Source of the DNA: Coniella vitis
Lineage: Eukaryota > Ascomycota > Sordariomycetes > Diaporthales > Schizoparmaceae
Reading direction: 5' to 3'
Assembly (NCBI GenBank): GCA_011317545.1
Contig: WUJK01000008.1
Coordinates: forward strand, 2,232,001-2,296,000
DNA length: 64,000 nt
In this document: positions 10,501-22,981 of the stretch, in pieces
Numbering within the stretch: the stretch's first letter is position 1
How the letters are laid out: each line of letters opens with the position of its first letter
Made by a program: the position numbers and the translations under genes
The notes under the pieces: model-generated
Databases searched by the model: none
What the model saw: the letters and a program-made list of their open reading frames with translations, nothing else
What the model was told of the DNA's origin: nothing

Positions 10501-10697
10501 GGAGAGCTGCTGTCGACTTCTTCACCTGCGGCATCGTGCTGGTCGCCGCCAGTAGGCCTTCCCTCCATGGCCTCGGCAAGATCGATAGCTATAATCACCA
10601 TGTCATCAAAGTTGAGAGGGAAGCCATCGTCGACTTCTTCATCTGTTGGAGAAGCCATTTGCTCAGGTTGGAGAAGCTGAAAGGCTTGGGTATCCAT
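7593..10697 (-). CDS. unrecognised protein: acidic repeats, degenerate J-like domain, Pro-Ala repeat, Gln-rich tail
   Basis: I do not recognise this gene as a whole. My model has three exons, 10697-9758, 9628-9358 and 9219-7593, which join in frame to 945 aa. Donors are GTAAGT at 9757 and 9357. Residues 1-300 are acidic and disordered, with three 18-residue repeats (TAEDGGSQSPSGNTTPEI type). Residues about 314-385 look like a J domain: CYSVLGLDP, a helix with HIRVYLR, and KVLKTAHTLLMEGDWARE. The HPD position reads DED, so Hsp70 stimulation is unlikely. A short hydrophobic segment (ILIVLSILIY, from about 405) is followed by a basic stretch, about 60 residues of alternating Pro-Ala, and a Gln-rich tail with repeats of the LDFPEQQ type. 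No ATG opens exon 3, which supports splicing. Introns and the J-like reading are inference. Confidence 0.58.
8856..9042 (-). repeat. hexanucleotide tandem array (GCTGGT)n coding Pro-Ala
   Basis: An almost uninterrupted GCTGGT array about 187 bp long, with a few variant units (for example GCGGGA) near 8953 and 8983. On the minus strand it encodes alternating Pro and Ala inside the third exon of the J-like gene. Both the plus-strand and minus-strand frames stay open through it, which creates spurious Cys-Trp, Leu-Val and Gly-Ala frames. Confidence 0.95.
9659..9692 (+). repeat. GA-rich dinucleotide run in intron 1
   Basis: A (GA)n-rich run on the plus strand. Read on the coding minus strand it is a CT tract lying inside the predicted first intron (9757-9629) of the J-like gene, upstream of the acceptor at 9629-9630. 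Confidence 0.8.
10196..10357 (-). repeat. 54-bp tandem repeat, three copies
   Basis: Three near-identical 54 bp units. The shared GTGGTGTTGCCCGAGG block recurs at about 10207, 10261 and 10315 with small changes. Each unit encodes an 18-residue acidic repeat (TAEDGGSQSPSGNTTPEI type) in exon 1 of the J-like gene. The period is a multiple of three, so copy-number change would keep the frame. Confidence 0.93.
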
Positions 10698-13656
10698 TGG
10701 TAGTTTGTGTGTGGTTCTGTTGGTCGGTACGGAATTCCTGGTCAACAAGCTGGAAGTCGCTGGTATTGCTCCGAGGTCAGTCAGTCCCAGGATTGGCGAT
10801 TCTGAGGTGTTCGTTGCCAGCTGAAGGGTAGCGCTGCCGCAAAGAGGCAGAGAAAGCAGGCTCGTTGTCCGGATGTTGATTGTTCTGCAGTGGTTCAAGA
10901 TGGAAGACCTAGACTGAGGCCACACAGCCCTGAGCTTGTCAGGGGGGGGGGTTGGAACCTGCCTGGAAGAGACAGGGAGGAAGCGGAGTCGAGGCACACG
11001 TGCGTGAGCGCCCGAGCGAGCCACTGATTATGTGGATATTGCAAGAGCTGGGGGCAAAGAAAAAGAAGTATATGGGCAAGTTCTTGTGGACACAACGGGT
11101 TTATGTCAACAGGGTTTAGGGTTGTGGGAGAAACGGCCTTGGGGAATTGATCAAGCAGCAAGCACTGGGTGGTAGTGCTTTGGGGGAGGCCCAGAAATGG
11201 ACGAAGAGTTCGAGCAAGTTTGTTGGATCACTGCACATCGAAGTGGTGCGCAAAGATCAAGAAGTCTGTGTCTGGTTTTGGTCAGAAAGGTAAGAAGAAG
11301 ATGATGAAGAAGGAAGGGAAAAGGCGTCTGTCGAAAGAAGATGGACGAGGGTTTTTGATATTGGGAGCTCTGATGGGCCTGGGTACTGAGACTTGCAAGT
11401 TGAGCGGTACCTACTCTGTGACATCCTTGAGAGATGCGCTAACGGCAACCGGGCTGCGTCGATGGTACGAAGAATGCTCTTCGTGTGCGCAGGCAACGCC
11501 AACCACCAAGCGCGCCAGCGATCTTTACACTTGATGCATACGGGATAGCAAAGCCTCCATCACCGAGGCTCGATCCATACAGCTGCTGGAACTAAGCAGG
11601 CCGGTAGCTGCACGGAATGGGTTGTGCAGCCGGCCAGACCAGCTACAATGCATGGAAAAGGAAATATAACCAGGCCAGAAGCTGCGGCATCTTGTGATCC
11701 AGTACGGGGCCAGGAAGCATCCTGAAATAGCGGCAAGACTAGCAGAGAACGAAATAGTGAGAGCAAGCTTCCACTCTCTGCACGTCATGCACGCACAACA
11801 CCATACTAACCTTCGCGAGCCACTGGAGCGCTTTTGCGAATTTCCGTTGCCGGTTACCTTGAGAACGTTTGCGCTTCCGTGTTGCTGCTATGGCATGTTT
11901 CTTGATCTCTGGGTACCAAAGCTCTTCTGGCTCGATCCATCTACCCTGGCAAGCCCTCTTTGAATCGTTGCGTGGCTGCGCGTACTGGGGCATATTGTCT
12001 GCTCTGCACCAATGCACGTAGCCTCGCGCAGAATCTGGGGAAGCGGACCCACATGTTCAGCCTTGTCCACCCGACAGAGGACCCCTGTCATGCCAGGGAC
12101 TTGCACTACGAACCTAAGTACACAGTACAAGGCAGGGAGAGCCTAGCCATGGACTATTTCCCTATCCGTCTCCCATCACGGCACGTGGTCAAGGCCGGCT
12201 TGATGCTGGGATATCGATGCAATTAACTATTCGACATACCTACGTATTTCCCCGTTATTTCCAAACTCGTGAGTACTATTACACACTGCACGCGTCAGCA
12301 TTTTGAGCAAAATGAAAGAGCTGAAAAGATATAGCCGACGTGAAAGGCTGTACTCGTTGCATCGGAAGGCCCATTGATCATGCGCAGTCCGCAAAGTAGC
12401 AACAAGACAGCGCAAAAACTCTGCATGCGTGGACAGCATAGCTGATACAACCTCAAAAAGATTCTTCTAAAAGCAGGATTCCATGCAGATGACCTTCTGT
12501 GGAACATTTTCTGATCGCGCATTACCGTTCTCCGTTCAAGCCAAGTTTGAGTATGATGTGAAACTCAAACTCGACATTGAGTACACATTGCTCCCAAAGC
12601 ATGCACAACACCAGGAATCAAGCAGCGACACCAGATCAATTTTCCAAATATCCCACCCTCAACCTTGAAGAAGGACATGGCAAGTAGCACAGAATGTGAA
12701 AACTTTGAAATCAACTGACTATTACCATTACAGAAAGAAGAAAGAATAAATGTAAAAGATACTAATAATACTACTAACAATAAACAGGCTCGATATCACA
12801 GAATATACAACCACCAGGTGACTCTCCCTGAAGCTATGCACCGGTTCCCTCCAAGCTGCCCTCCCTTCCATTCTCTTGTCTTCCAAATCTTTTAGAGCCC
12901 GCCGATCGTTTGCATAGTAGCGAGAATGCAAACAGTTGTAATGCATAGAAAATTACATGCTTGTTTCTTTGCTCATCTCCTTCATGAGAGCAGCCTCCTG
13001 TAATTATGTTGAAGCAGCTCTCATCTTCTGCCCAGCAGTAACGACTGTCCGAACACGGTGCATTCGCAAGGCAGTTACTACATATCGTATAATGTGACGT
13101 TCAAAGTCGCGCTAAGCGGACTCACGTATACGTAGAGCAAACCAGCCGTATATGGAAATAAACAAGATACCCCTCTTCTTTGCCGGACAAGGGAATCGTC
13201 CCCGCTGCCCTGTCCATTTAACATTTCTGTTGTGATTGGAAACTGATTACTGAAACACGCTCGATCGCTCGAATATTCGTCTCCGTCGCCGAGAGAGGAA
13301 AGCCCCTTTTGCTGGGTATGGTCTCTGAAAAAGGAAACAAGGAGAACTAACTCCTGAATATCTCTTTGGTTCCCTTCTCTCTTCTCTTTGTTTGTTGGGC
13401 GCTCCTGTCGGTTGCCCGAACCATGCGCTCTGCTCTATAAGATGAGAAAAGAAAAAAAGTATTGCCGTCAAAATTACAAATTTACCAGAAAAATAGTATT
13501 AAAGTAAAAGTTGGGTATCTCGGAGTGACATTGTTGGTTCGCCTGGTACAGAAGGGAGAAAATAGGATGCGAAACGGGGGGACGGGAGTGTTCTTATAGT
13601 AGCAAACGTCAAGACCACGATAGCTCTCAAGCTGCGCCACGCTGCTAAATGTGTTG
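10698..13656. other. 3-kb gap, no supported gene
   Basis: Promoter side of the J-like gene on the left and 3' flank of the bZIP gene on the right. Only short frames are present. A minus-strand frame at about 11739-12017 has a basic patch (KHAIAATRKRKRSQGNRQRK) but no family resemblance and no convincing start. A G-run lies near 10939-10949. I cannot support a gene here. Confidence 0.5.
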
Positions 13657-14127
13657 TTACGGCCCCGAAAGTCCTGGAGATCGGTGCTGGATATCAGGAT
13701 GGCGCTCGCGAGGTCCAGTTGCCCATCCTGCCTCGTGTGGAGGCCTTCCAAACGGTGGGAACTGAGTTTGGAGTGATGGCGGCACAGGAGGCTGATGACC
13801 AAAAGTGCCGGGAGTGTGGGCTGCGGTTGGTGAGCCTGATGGCTGGTCGAACCGCAACGGGGGCAACCTCGCGTTCGGCGGTCCAGGACCAAGAGGCGCT
13901 GTGATTCCTTGGGTAATGATTGGAGGCAATGAACTCGGCGGCTGCGCTGGTCGAATAGGATACGGAGCGGATTCAAAATCGGCTGCTGGTGGATCTGTTC
14001 TCCGTCGCCTGGAAGGCCTCTCTAAATCACCCGAATAAGGAGGTGGACGATGCTGCTGCTGCTGCTGCTCTTGTTGCTGTTGCTGTTGCTGTTGCTGAGA
14101 TTGCAGTTGCGATTGCAGTTGCTGCGA

Positions 14128-14161
<34 letters not shown>

Positions 14162-15567
14162 ATCATTGGAGACGAGGACTCGCGAGTAATACTAGAAGGT
14201 GGTGCAAAAGAGGTCACAAAAGAAGATTCCAAAGGACGCGTCGAGCCAGGCGTGACAAGTGAAGAGCGAGGACTTGGAGGCCCACGCTCTGCATGCTCTC
14301 TGATCTCTGGAGTTCGCAGAACGAGATCGCGCAGCCTGTTTCGTTCGTTCCGGTAAAAGTCTCGCTCTGCCTGCAGCTCTTGCGCATGCCTGCTTACTTC
14401 CCTATTCTCGGCTTCTAGACGTTGCAGTGTCTCCCTCATGTCCTTATCTCGCTCCTTCTTCCTCGCTCGAAACCTTGCAGATGCACCCGCGTTGCGATGA
14501 CGCTTCTCGTCGGCTTGCCGAGATCCTTGATGCACATCTAGTGGAACCGTAATATGCTCTCCTGTATTCGTCTGGAGCGTGAGGTGAGGCTGCACCTCTG
14601 AGCCCCGGACCCCACCTCCACCAGTGTGCAAAGCGCTGAAGAGAGCCGTTGACAAATTCGCGTCTCTTGGGGATCCGCTCTGCGGAGAGTATCCTGCAGG
14701 TCTGTTCTGAGGCAGCGCATATTGGCCTTGGGGATATGCAGGAGCTGCTTGCGGGCTTCGATTCGCTGGCCCGGATTGTGCAGTCGTCAGAGGATATTGA
14801 AACGCAGGCGAGCTGGAGTAAGCAGGTTGTGAGAAGGAACGAGTTGCCGCTGCGATGGGTGACACAGCAGCTATATTCACACGAGGAGACGGTTGCGGTA
14901 TGCTCGTAGAAGGCCCCACGTACGGGGCTTGGTCCTGTCGGCGAATCGTGGATGGCGGAAATCCAAGTGGTGGTTGAGGGTCGGCGTAGCTTGACGGCGT
15001 GGCAGAGCGGCTAAAGCTGGGTGGTCTCGGTGACCTTGGGGTCAAGATTCTCCTTGCGGCGCCCAGTGCTGGATGTGCTGGATGTGCTGGATGCGCGGGT
15101 CGACCGGGAGTCGGTGATTCTTGTTGCTGGACCGTGTGGGGGACTGATGTTGGTGTGGGAGCAGGAGAATATGCCGGGCCTGAAGGTCCGCCATAAGCTA
15201 GTCCAGGCCCATACGCTTGGTAAGGCGACCCAGAGACACCATATTGCCTGGTTCCGGCACTGGATGGAGAGCTTCCTCCTTCAACAGGCCGTTGAGTGGA
15301 AGTCGGCAATGGACCTAGGTGCAGATCTCTTGGATCCAACGGATTCAGGATCGCATGCACACCGATCGTTCTTGGAGTGGCTTGTCGCGCGGGCTCGTGA
15401 GTTGGGACAAGCGCTCGTCCGCCCGTATCTCGGGTGCGGTCAGCTCCTCCGTCGCTGTGCGGACGTTGTCGAGGAAGTGAGGCAGATGGAGACGCATGAG
15501 CAACTATCGACTGCGTGTAGGAACCAGAACGAGATGGCGGGCGAGAGGTAGGGCCCCTCTGCGACAT
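13657..15567 (-). CDS. bZIP transcription factor with polyglutamine tract
   Basis: Single exon, 636 aa from the ATG at 15567 (MSQRGPTSRPPS). The frame is open further upstream to 15723 but has no ATG there. The bZIP basic region, about residues 353-373, reads KRHRNAGASARFRARKKERD. It contains the N-x-x-A-S-x-R-F-R core seen in fungal Cys3/MetR/IDI-4-like factors. A leucine/heptad helix follows (LQRLEAENREV, then ERNRLRDLVLRTPE) to about residue 415. The N-terminal half is Pro/Ser-rich and disordered, including an HPA triplet repeat near 15070-15095. The C-terminal third has polyglutamine runs at about 14060-14165. It should bind DNA as a dimer in the nucleus; target genes cannot be read from the sequence. 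Confidence 0.86.
14047..14163 (-). repeat. CAG/CAA trinucleotide runs coding polyglutamine
   Basis: Imperfect (CAG/CAA)n tracts on the coding strand, seen as GCTGCTGCT and TTGCTGTTG on the plus strand. They give two Gln-rich runs separated by a QLQSQLQS-type spacer in the bZIP protein. Confidence 0.9.
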
Positions 15568-18500
15568 CGAGACCTTTGCACCCTTGCGTTGAGGATCCGG
15601 CGAGGCCGGACATGGACCACCGCGCTGCCCCTTCCACACCAAACGTGACTCTGGCTCGAAGGCAACACCGGCTGAGTTGCTCCAAGCCCGCAAGGATTCA
15701 GTTCGATGTGCTGCTTCACTCACTCTGTATGTTCCGGCTAAGTGTTCCTGGTTATCTCCCTCAAGCCGGCCCCTCGGAGGGTTGGGGGGACACCAGGGAA
15801 GAGATTGGACAGCCAGCGCGGCAGATTTTATGCTAGCAAACTCTTCTTGTGAGGCGCAAAGTGGTTGATGCTTGGAATTACAGGGCCGCTTGTTGTCTCA
15901 CTGGTCATACACGAGGTAGTTTCGTAGACCCAGGACGCAGCCACTGCTGAGATTTGACGGTTAAGATGCCACAAGATGCTGCAAGCCTGTCGAAAACCAG
16001 GTATCAGAAAGTTTACTAACGGCAGACACCAGGGCTCAAACTGTGCTAGCTACTACTGAGACCTACGTACGAGTGCTGGCAAATGTTGGGGTGGTAATGT
16101 CCGTTGTTCGGTGGGTAATGGGCAGTGGTTTGATGGTGGCTTGCTTCAAATATAACGGACCACGATCTGTTGAGAGGCGAAATGAGCTTAGCTGAGGTGA
16201 AAAGGGTGACGAGTTGCAAGACAAGTGTGCGATGAAGATTGCGAGCAGCACCGGTAGAAGTGACTGGCAAGGTTACGTGCATGGCGCGGACCAGTCAGGT
16301 CGATTATACCGAGCCGGAAGCCACCTCAAGGTTTTTGCACAGTGTAGGGCTGGAATGTGAATGGGCAGCTTCAGGCCAAGTGTTTCCCTCGCGCTTCCCG
16401 TGGTGTAAGACGGTCGCTATAGTTGGCAGATAAGAGTTGGGGGGGGGTGTAAGAATTGGGTGATAGAGCACAAAGAAAACAAAAAAGGACAGGCACAAGA
16501 CTGACGGCGTCGTGATGCATGCAAATAGGGAAGAGACCAAAGGGAAGCAAGCTGTCTGAACCAAGAGAGACTCACCGGCTTCTGATGTCCTGGCTTGCCA
16601 CGAAGGATGGAGTCACACGTCGTCTGTCTGTCCTGTCCGAGACGTCGGCGGTCTGGTCTGTGTGAGCGCCTCTTGAACTCAGCTCCACATCTGACATCCC
16701 CAAAATCCACGGGCGCAAGACGAGATATGACAGGAGTCCTGTCGTGGGGAAAAGATGTCAACAAGAGAGAAGGAAACTGGACTGGACTGGACTAAATTAT
16801 CGACTGGGTCATCCCGCCTTCTATGCTCGTAGTTTTCTATTGCTTTGGCGCCAATCTAAACCGGGAAATGGAGACTACCGTACTGGCTTGAAAAGGATGG
16901 AGCATGGGTGTGGGCCCTAAAAACGAAGTCTTGGGTCGTGCTGGTGTAAGTATCTGGGCGAACCGGGGTGCTTGCGGCACACAAGGGCCAGGCCTGCTGC
17001 TTGTTGGAGTGGAGCCCATGCTGCGGCGGTTGAAGCCATAAGTCTGTACATGCGTGTGTACATATAGCTGATGTTGTTCCTTTGCTCCTCGAGAGCGCAA
17101 CAGTGCCATGCTTAATGGCAGCATAGAGCCCCAGCTCGGCAGCATACGAGTGGAACGAGTAAGCCATGGAGATCTCGGATCTTGAGAGTCGAGGTTTAAG
17201 AGAAGTCCTGAAGGACCCGGTGGCCGTCACAAAGTAGCCACTCGCCGACGGCTGGCCATTGAAGCCCACGCCAAGCGGCAAACCTAAGACGCGTAGTTGC
17301 CGGTAATTGCCAATAGATGGAGCTCCAGGTGGGAGCGTCCCTGTGTTGATCGACTGGGAAAAATGATTGAGCAGCCCAATAGATCCTTATATGCCCAGCC
17401 TGCTGCTCCTCGAGTGCAGGTTGCTCGTCTGGGGCACAAAAGGGGCATCTTGAGGGGGAGTAAGAAAAGTACGTACCACGAGGCGTATTCTTATAAGTGG
17501 TATCGACAGCCAAAACGCCGAAGAACGCTTAGCTAATATCACTTGTTGGAGCATGAGGCGTTGTGGCCGAAATCACTTTTGTTCTCAAGCGAACACCACG
17601 CTGAACCGAAGGTGACAAACGATCTGCTTCTCCTCGTGTTGTGTCCAAGCCATAGCTGTATACTGGTCTTGCTACTTTTCTTGTCCATGACAAAAGATGG
17701 GGACGCGAGATTCTGCTGGCACAATGTTCTACGCCCTCGCGCGCCTGTTCAACCTGTCAAGCTTGGCGTTGGGACTCGAGCGCTTGGTCTGATAGAGTAG
17801 GGTTGCTTTGTCATTTTTGCGTGTCGGTACCAACAGAACCTTGCGAGCGTAGCATTACAGAGTAATTTGAGGTGTGTCCTTGACATGCCGGTACAATAGC
17901 AGACATAATCAGTCGACGGTCCAAAGGAAATCGACCTCGCTGGGCCCATCCCCGGGCTCTGCTGCCAATTGGCAGCAGGAAACATGCCGGTAAGAGCGAG
18001 GCCCATGTTCGAGCGAGACCAGTGTCGTGCGTAACACCCTGTACAAGCGAGGGCAAGGGAAATGAGTGCAGAAGAGTGATAGTAGACTGCCAGAATAACA
18101 TCTGGAATACTTTGTATGGAAATGGAACAGGTGACAGGGGCTAGGCGACAGGGTCTACATAGTACTGGGCCCAAGCCAACCCCGTACGATGTCCATGGCT
18201 CCCTGGCAAAGGTGGAATGGCGCAATACGGTACAGAGATACTATGTAAAAGTACATAGGACATGGTCGTATGTGCCATGTCCCAGCTGGAGCGAAGCGAC
18301 CTGAGAAGCGACGGCAACAACAACAACAGCGCATTGCGTGCCAGGTACATGGTCTGGCACAGCGACTTGGGAAGGTCCTGTGACCCCATGGAGCGGTGAC
18401 AACGCCACGGTTGTGGTCAGACAAGAGAGCATTTTAGACTCCTCTGTGCAGTGGCTCTCGACGCAGAAAAGACGAATGATGTCGAGCGGTGCAAGGCGGG

Positions 18501-20083
18501 GCAATGGGAGCGGATCGGTGAGCACTGGTCGCTGCAGGGGAGGAGTTTGGCGGCGAGCGCTTGGTCGCGGCAAACCGGAAGGAACGACACGTCAATAGAG
18601 ACGCACAGAAGTGGCAGCAATAGCAGGTGGCGCTAGGCAATAACAGAGCATATCTGCACAGAGGTGTGTGTCGATACGGTAACGTGGAGTGAGAGCAACA
18701 GGCGGTCATACCAGTGACGATGGCCCATACATGCATGCACATGTGCGGTGAGATGAAGAACGCTGGAGCCGTTGCTAGGGCCTGCCAGACAAGTGGAGCC
18801 GAGGCGAAGGTAAAAACAAAGCGTGGGCCCAATGCTGACGAACATGGCACGCAGAATGCACAGAAGGCGTCGCGGGCCCAGATTCCATCGTTCGGATGCA
18901 GCGCAACCCACTTTGTTTCCTGGCGCTGGAGCCTAAGGCCGTAGCACGCGAGGTGGAGATTTTGGGACGGAACGAACGCCATGCACGAGAGTGATGAGTG
19001 ACCAGCACCCTGCCACCCTGCCACCGCCTGCTACCACCTGGGCACCCTGTCGAGCTCTCCTGCACGACGACGTCGGCCCAAGGTGCCCCCTCTTGGACCC
19101 GGCCCCAGCCAGAGTGCTGCTGTGCAGAACATAAGCTGGAAAGCTCCGCACCGGCCGCCGCCCACGCCGATTGCGGTGCAGACCAGGTTATCCCCAGCAG
19201 CGCTCGCTGTGCGGTGAGAGTCGGACAAGCACAAACAACGGCGCCCCCAAAAGCATGGGTCGAAGTCTGGTTGCTGTGCGTGTCTTGGGGCGACATCTGG
19301 ACGCCGCGATCAGGCTGAGACCGCCAAGCCACCGCCTTGAGCAAACACACCACCAACAGCAGCGGGACGGAAAGCAACTGCTGCAAGACAAAGCAGGAGA
19401 GGAGCAGAAGTAGAGACAGAAGGAGGAAGCACAGAAGAAGAAATGCGGCTCGGGCGTTGTCGCACGCATCTCGCTGAGCTGTGAGATGCGGGATCAAGAT
19501 GTGCTGCTGAGACTTGGCAGCAGCATCGCCTGCCACTGGCTAACGTGGTCTTGTGATGCCGCGGTACCTTGCATCGTGCTGCGAAACTGCTGTTGATGGC
19601 GCCAGGGCTAGTCTCTGTGGAGCTGGCTGGCTGGCTGGTTGGCTTATGATGTGTTTGGACAGGAAAGCTGGCATGGAAAAGCTGACACGAAGCTGTCGTA
19701 GGGGCCACCCAAGCCAAAGCTCGAAGCTCCGCTAAAGATCGAAATTCCGGATTATGTAAGCCGGGAGGCTCCAGTACCAAAGTACCCGCTGTTCCGTACA
19801 TGGTTTGCACAGTACTGTGTTCAAACGTATCCCGGTATCTTCACCGATGACCGACATGATTTAAGCCACGCCGTATTGAGAAAGTATTTTACACATCTAT
19901 CACGCACGTAGAAGTACACGGGTATCTCGCCAGCAGAAACGGAAGTAAATGGTCTTGGATGATAATGTTATTCAACCTGTCAGAACAGATGTGACGAAGC
20001 GTGCTAGTATGCTATGTATAACACTTACCAGCTGATGTTTCCATGAGCAGCTATAAGGTATGGCTAGCTAGGTACTCATGGTA

Positions 20084-20121
20084 AGTACTGTGTTAAACTG
20101 GCTGATATTTTACACAGTACT
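20084..20121. repeat. 14-bp inverted repeat around AGTACTGTGT
   Basis: Left arm 20084-20097 (AGTACTGTGTTAAA) and right arm 20108-20121 (TTTTACACAGTACT) pair at 13 of 14 positions across a 10-base loop. It lies in a GTAC-rich non-coding stretch. It could form a hairpin in DNA or RNA. Confidence 0.75.
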
Positions 20122-22135
20122 GTCAAGAATGGGGTACTTGGAAGCAAGTACTGAGTACTTAGCTTGTACTTAGGTAATCTTTGGTTCTGAGCATCCACCT
20201 AGGGACTTTGGGACTTCCGAAGGTGCAGTACATAGTACATAGCAAGTACCTGACACTGGCGTACTTGCCTTGACAGACTGGCAAGCTCATGTCTCGTCTA
20301 CATGCTAGGTACTACCCGCTGTGAAGCTGCACTTTCCTACTCCATTTTGGTTGCACATTTGACAAGTAGCGCACACAAAATGAAGATACAGAGTAACTAA
20401 AACGCTAAGGCGAAGACGACTCCCATCCTGGAAGATGTCTTTGGCTGTGCTCTGTCTTGGATAGGCTTGGTCGCTTGCTCGCATGCCTACCAGCCCCTGC
20501 CATCGTTACGTCTGGGTCCGCAATCCTCGGTCATCCCTCCACCAACCTCACCGCCCTCCCCCAGCCAACAAAGACAACAAGGCATGGCCGTCCTTGATCG
20601 CCCAAGACGGCCACGACAGCCATTTTGTCGTCATGATTTCTGTGCTCCCAGCCAGCTGCTGCGAAGCATCCGTTAAGGGCCCCTCTCCTCCTGGTGAATG
20701 AAGCAAGCCTGACGTGGGCTAACCTGCACTGTCCACGCAGTACAGTCGCGTATAGCCCTGCATGCAGTGATCTCTGCCTTGTCGCGGCGAAGACCGTCTG
20801 CACCTCGTCGAATCCCACAGTCTCCAACACGTCCAGCGGAATACGCCACGTCAACCACATTACGACGAGCTGACCGGTACGTGTAGAGCTGGCCAGTCTC
20901 CAGCACTCGCTGATACTGCACCTGGAAGATCTCACAATTTGTCCGAGCTTGTGTCACACTCCATCCCGGCGGCTTTCTCGACGGCCAAGCAGGATCGTCG
21001 ACTCCGGATCGGGGCCGCCAGGGTGTGAGGATGACTGCCACGTCGCAGCCTGGTAGCCTGCAGAACTGCGCAAGCACGTCCTGTGGCAGTTGTGCTGGAC
21101 TGAGCAACTTTAAATCGTTGATCTGCCGGCTTTGCAACCCAACGCGGCGGGGTGGATCAGGCGCCTGCAAACGATATGCATACTACACGCTGTACATAGC
21201 GTGCTAGTACTATGTAGTAGCTCTCGCGCATCCCGGCGGCTTGGATCCGGCAGCAGGCACAAGCAATGCAGCTGGATAAGCCTGCTGTCCGCTCTGTCCA
21301 TCCCAATCCTCTTCCTTCATGTTTTCGTAGAGTTAGAGGATGACTGACTGGGCCGGAAACTCACTCACAGCATTTATCCTCAGGAGCAGCATGACGTCGC
21401 ACTGCAAAAGAGCTCAGACACCCTCGCACACAACCCGAATGCCGACGATAGGCAGCGTCGCTCTGCTACCATCAATTGTACAGACAAGACTCACGGACCA
21501 CAGTACCATAGTACCAGTACAAGGAAGGGTCCCGACAATGACGGGTGCCCGGCCGCCATCCGCGCTTGCTGGTCATGGTTATGGGCATCGGGGCTCAATG
21601 ACCTGCAGATTAACCCCACCATTCACCCACCGCTAGCCAATGTCAGTACTCCATGCCGGCTACTACCGCTGCCGAGCCTCCGGAATGCATGTCTGGCAGT
21701 TAGACGGCGTGTCTGATTCATGCAAGGGCCACCCACATTTTTTCTCGTCACCCATCTGCGGCCTATAACCCTGACCTTCAATATCACCACCGTTTCTTGC
21801 TCTCCTTCTGCTCGTCAGCAGGCCGCCCGCCCACATGTCGCATCCCCAAACTGTCCTGTCTGTACAAACTGCACAGTATACAGAGAAGCGGAGAGCTAGA
21901 CGACAAGCTCCCGCCACAAGCATCTCGTGCCGGGGCGCGGGTACGAGACATTGTCTCATTTCGTGACAGCGAACGGATGGGACCGCTTTTGACTTGGACG
22001 ACCAGGGAGTCGCGTGGCCGGGGAACCTAAAAATGAGTTCCCCACTGGCAAGTCATGTCGGCTACGCGATGGGCGGAAATTGCGTCAGCCAGAGCACATA
22101 GTATGGTGGCGCCAGAAGGATCTGCATCCGGTTAA

Positions 22136-22981
22136 GATTGCGAGACCAGGAATGGGACCTTGGTGAGTCGCAAGCATCAAATCGGCACAGAGCAGTATCA
22201 GCCACAGTCCGTTAGGCGATGGTCGAAATTCTGGCGAGCAGCGACTAGAAACTGTACAAGAAGTCGACAGGTGTTTTCACTGGTCGATTTGGCTCGCGAA
22301 AGGTCAGGGTTCTGGCATTCCGGCTGTCGGCATGAACTCGCGGGCCTTGTGACGGGGGCCATCAATAATGAAGAGACGCGTCTGTGCGCTAAGCTGCAAC
22401 ACAAATTGTACAACGCCACTTTCCTGGTCACGAACCTAGTCTCCAGGTCGCAGGCGGGCTATCTTTCGGGGTACCCAAGGCTTCCAGCAGTCGGCCACAA
22501 CGTACTTGTCAACGAACTCTTAGCAGACTCGGGCGCAGTGGGACGGCAGTGTGTGTGATATTGGCCTAATCTTAATCCCGATTATGAGAGCCACGGCGAT
22601 GTCGTATCTGAACTTGACGCAAGGTTGTTCCATGCTCCTGAACCTCTCACAGGGGTAGACGCTGCTCCCGTGTCACCAAAAGATGAAAGAGTCGTATTGG
22701 TAGGTCTGGTCGCGAACATCGGCGAAGTGGGTGTGAACGGTGAGCTGCAGCTTAAAAAGTATTGTCTGCAGCCCGCGAGGCATGGATACGGCCCGTCGCT
22801 GAGAGGACGTCAAAGGAACGAGATTACCATCTGTCGTTTTCTTGCGCGTTCGACAAGCGAGCCGTCTGTGCCTGTGGGGGGCGTGCTGGTCACTGGCCAC
22901 TACGTTCACATAGTCGTCCGACTAATAAGTAATAGGAGCACTCACCGGTGGGTTCTGACCGTTGCACAGCTGGTAAACTAG
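22136..22981 (+). pseudogene. open frame with one internal stop, unrecognised
   Basis: One reading frame stays open from 22136 to 22981 except for a single TGA at 22556-22558. The part after the stop has a protein-like stretch (SPKDERVVLVGLVANIGEVG). There is no ATG at a sensible place and I see no splice pair that removes the stop cleanly. It may be a decayed gene, an exon of an unrecognised gene, or chance. I recognise no family. Confidence 0.22.

Noticed and set aside
11739..12130. Minus-strand frame with a basic patch (KHAIAATRKRKRSQGNRQRK)
   Set aside because: It resembles a nuclear localisation signal but is isolated, lacks a good ATG and has no domain. Not enough for a gene.
13482..13976. 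Minus-strand frame overlapping the end of the bZIP gene
   Set aside because: It is out of frame with the bZIP gene and covers its 3' flank; no motif.
14998..15035. Sequence resembling the 5' half of a Leu/Ser tRNA (GTGGCAGAGCGGCTAAAGC)
   Set aside because: It lies inside the bZIP coding frame, and I found no matching T-arm or acceptor stem.
18434..19536. Several long overlapping minus-strand frames, one with a Leu-rich segment
   Set aside because: The frames overlap in different phases, have erratic composition and lack any motif or believable start. They look like chance in GC-rich non-coding DNA.
20531..21170. Two overlapping minus-strand frames of 134 and 165 codons
   Set aside because: A stretch near 20800-20870 looked protein-like, but the frames compete, no splice pair joins them, and no family is recognisable.
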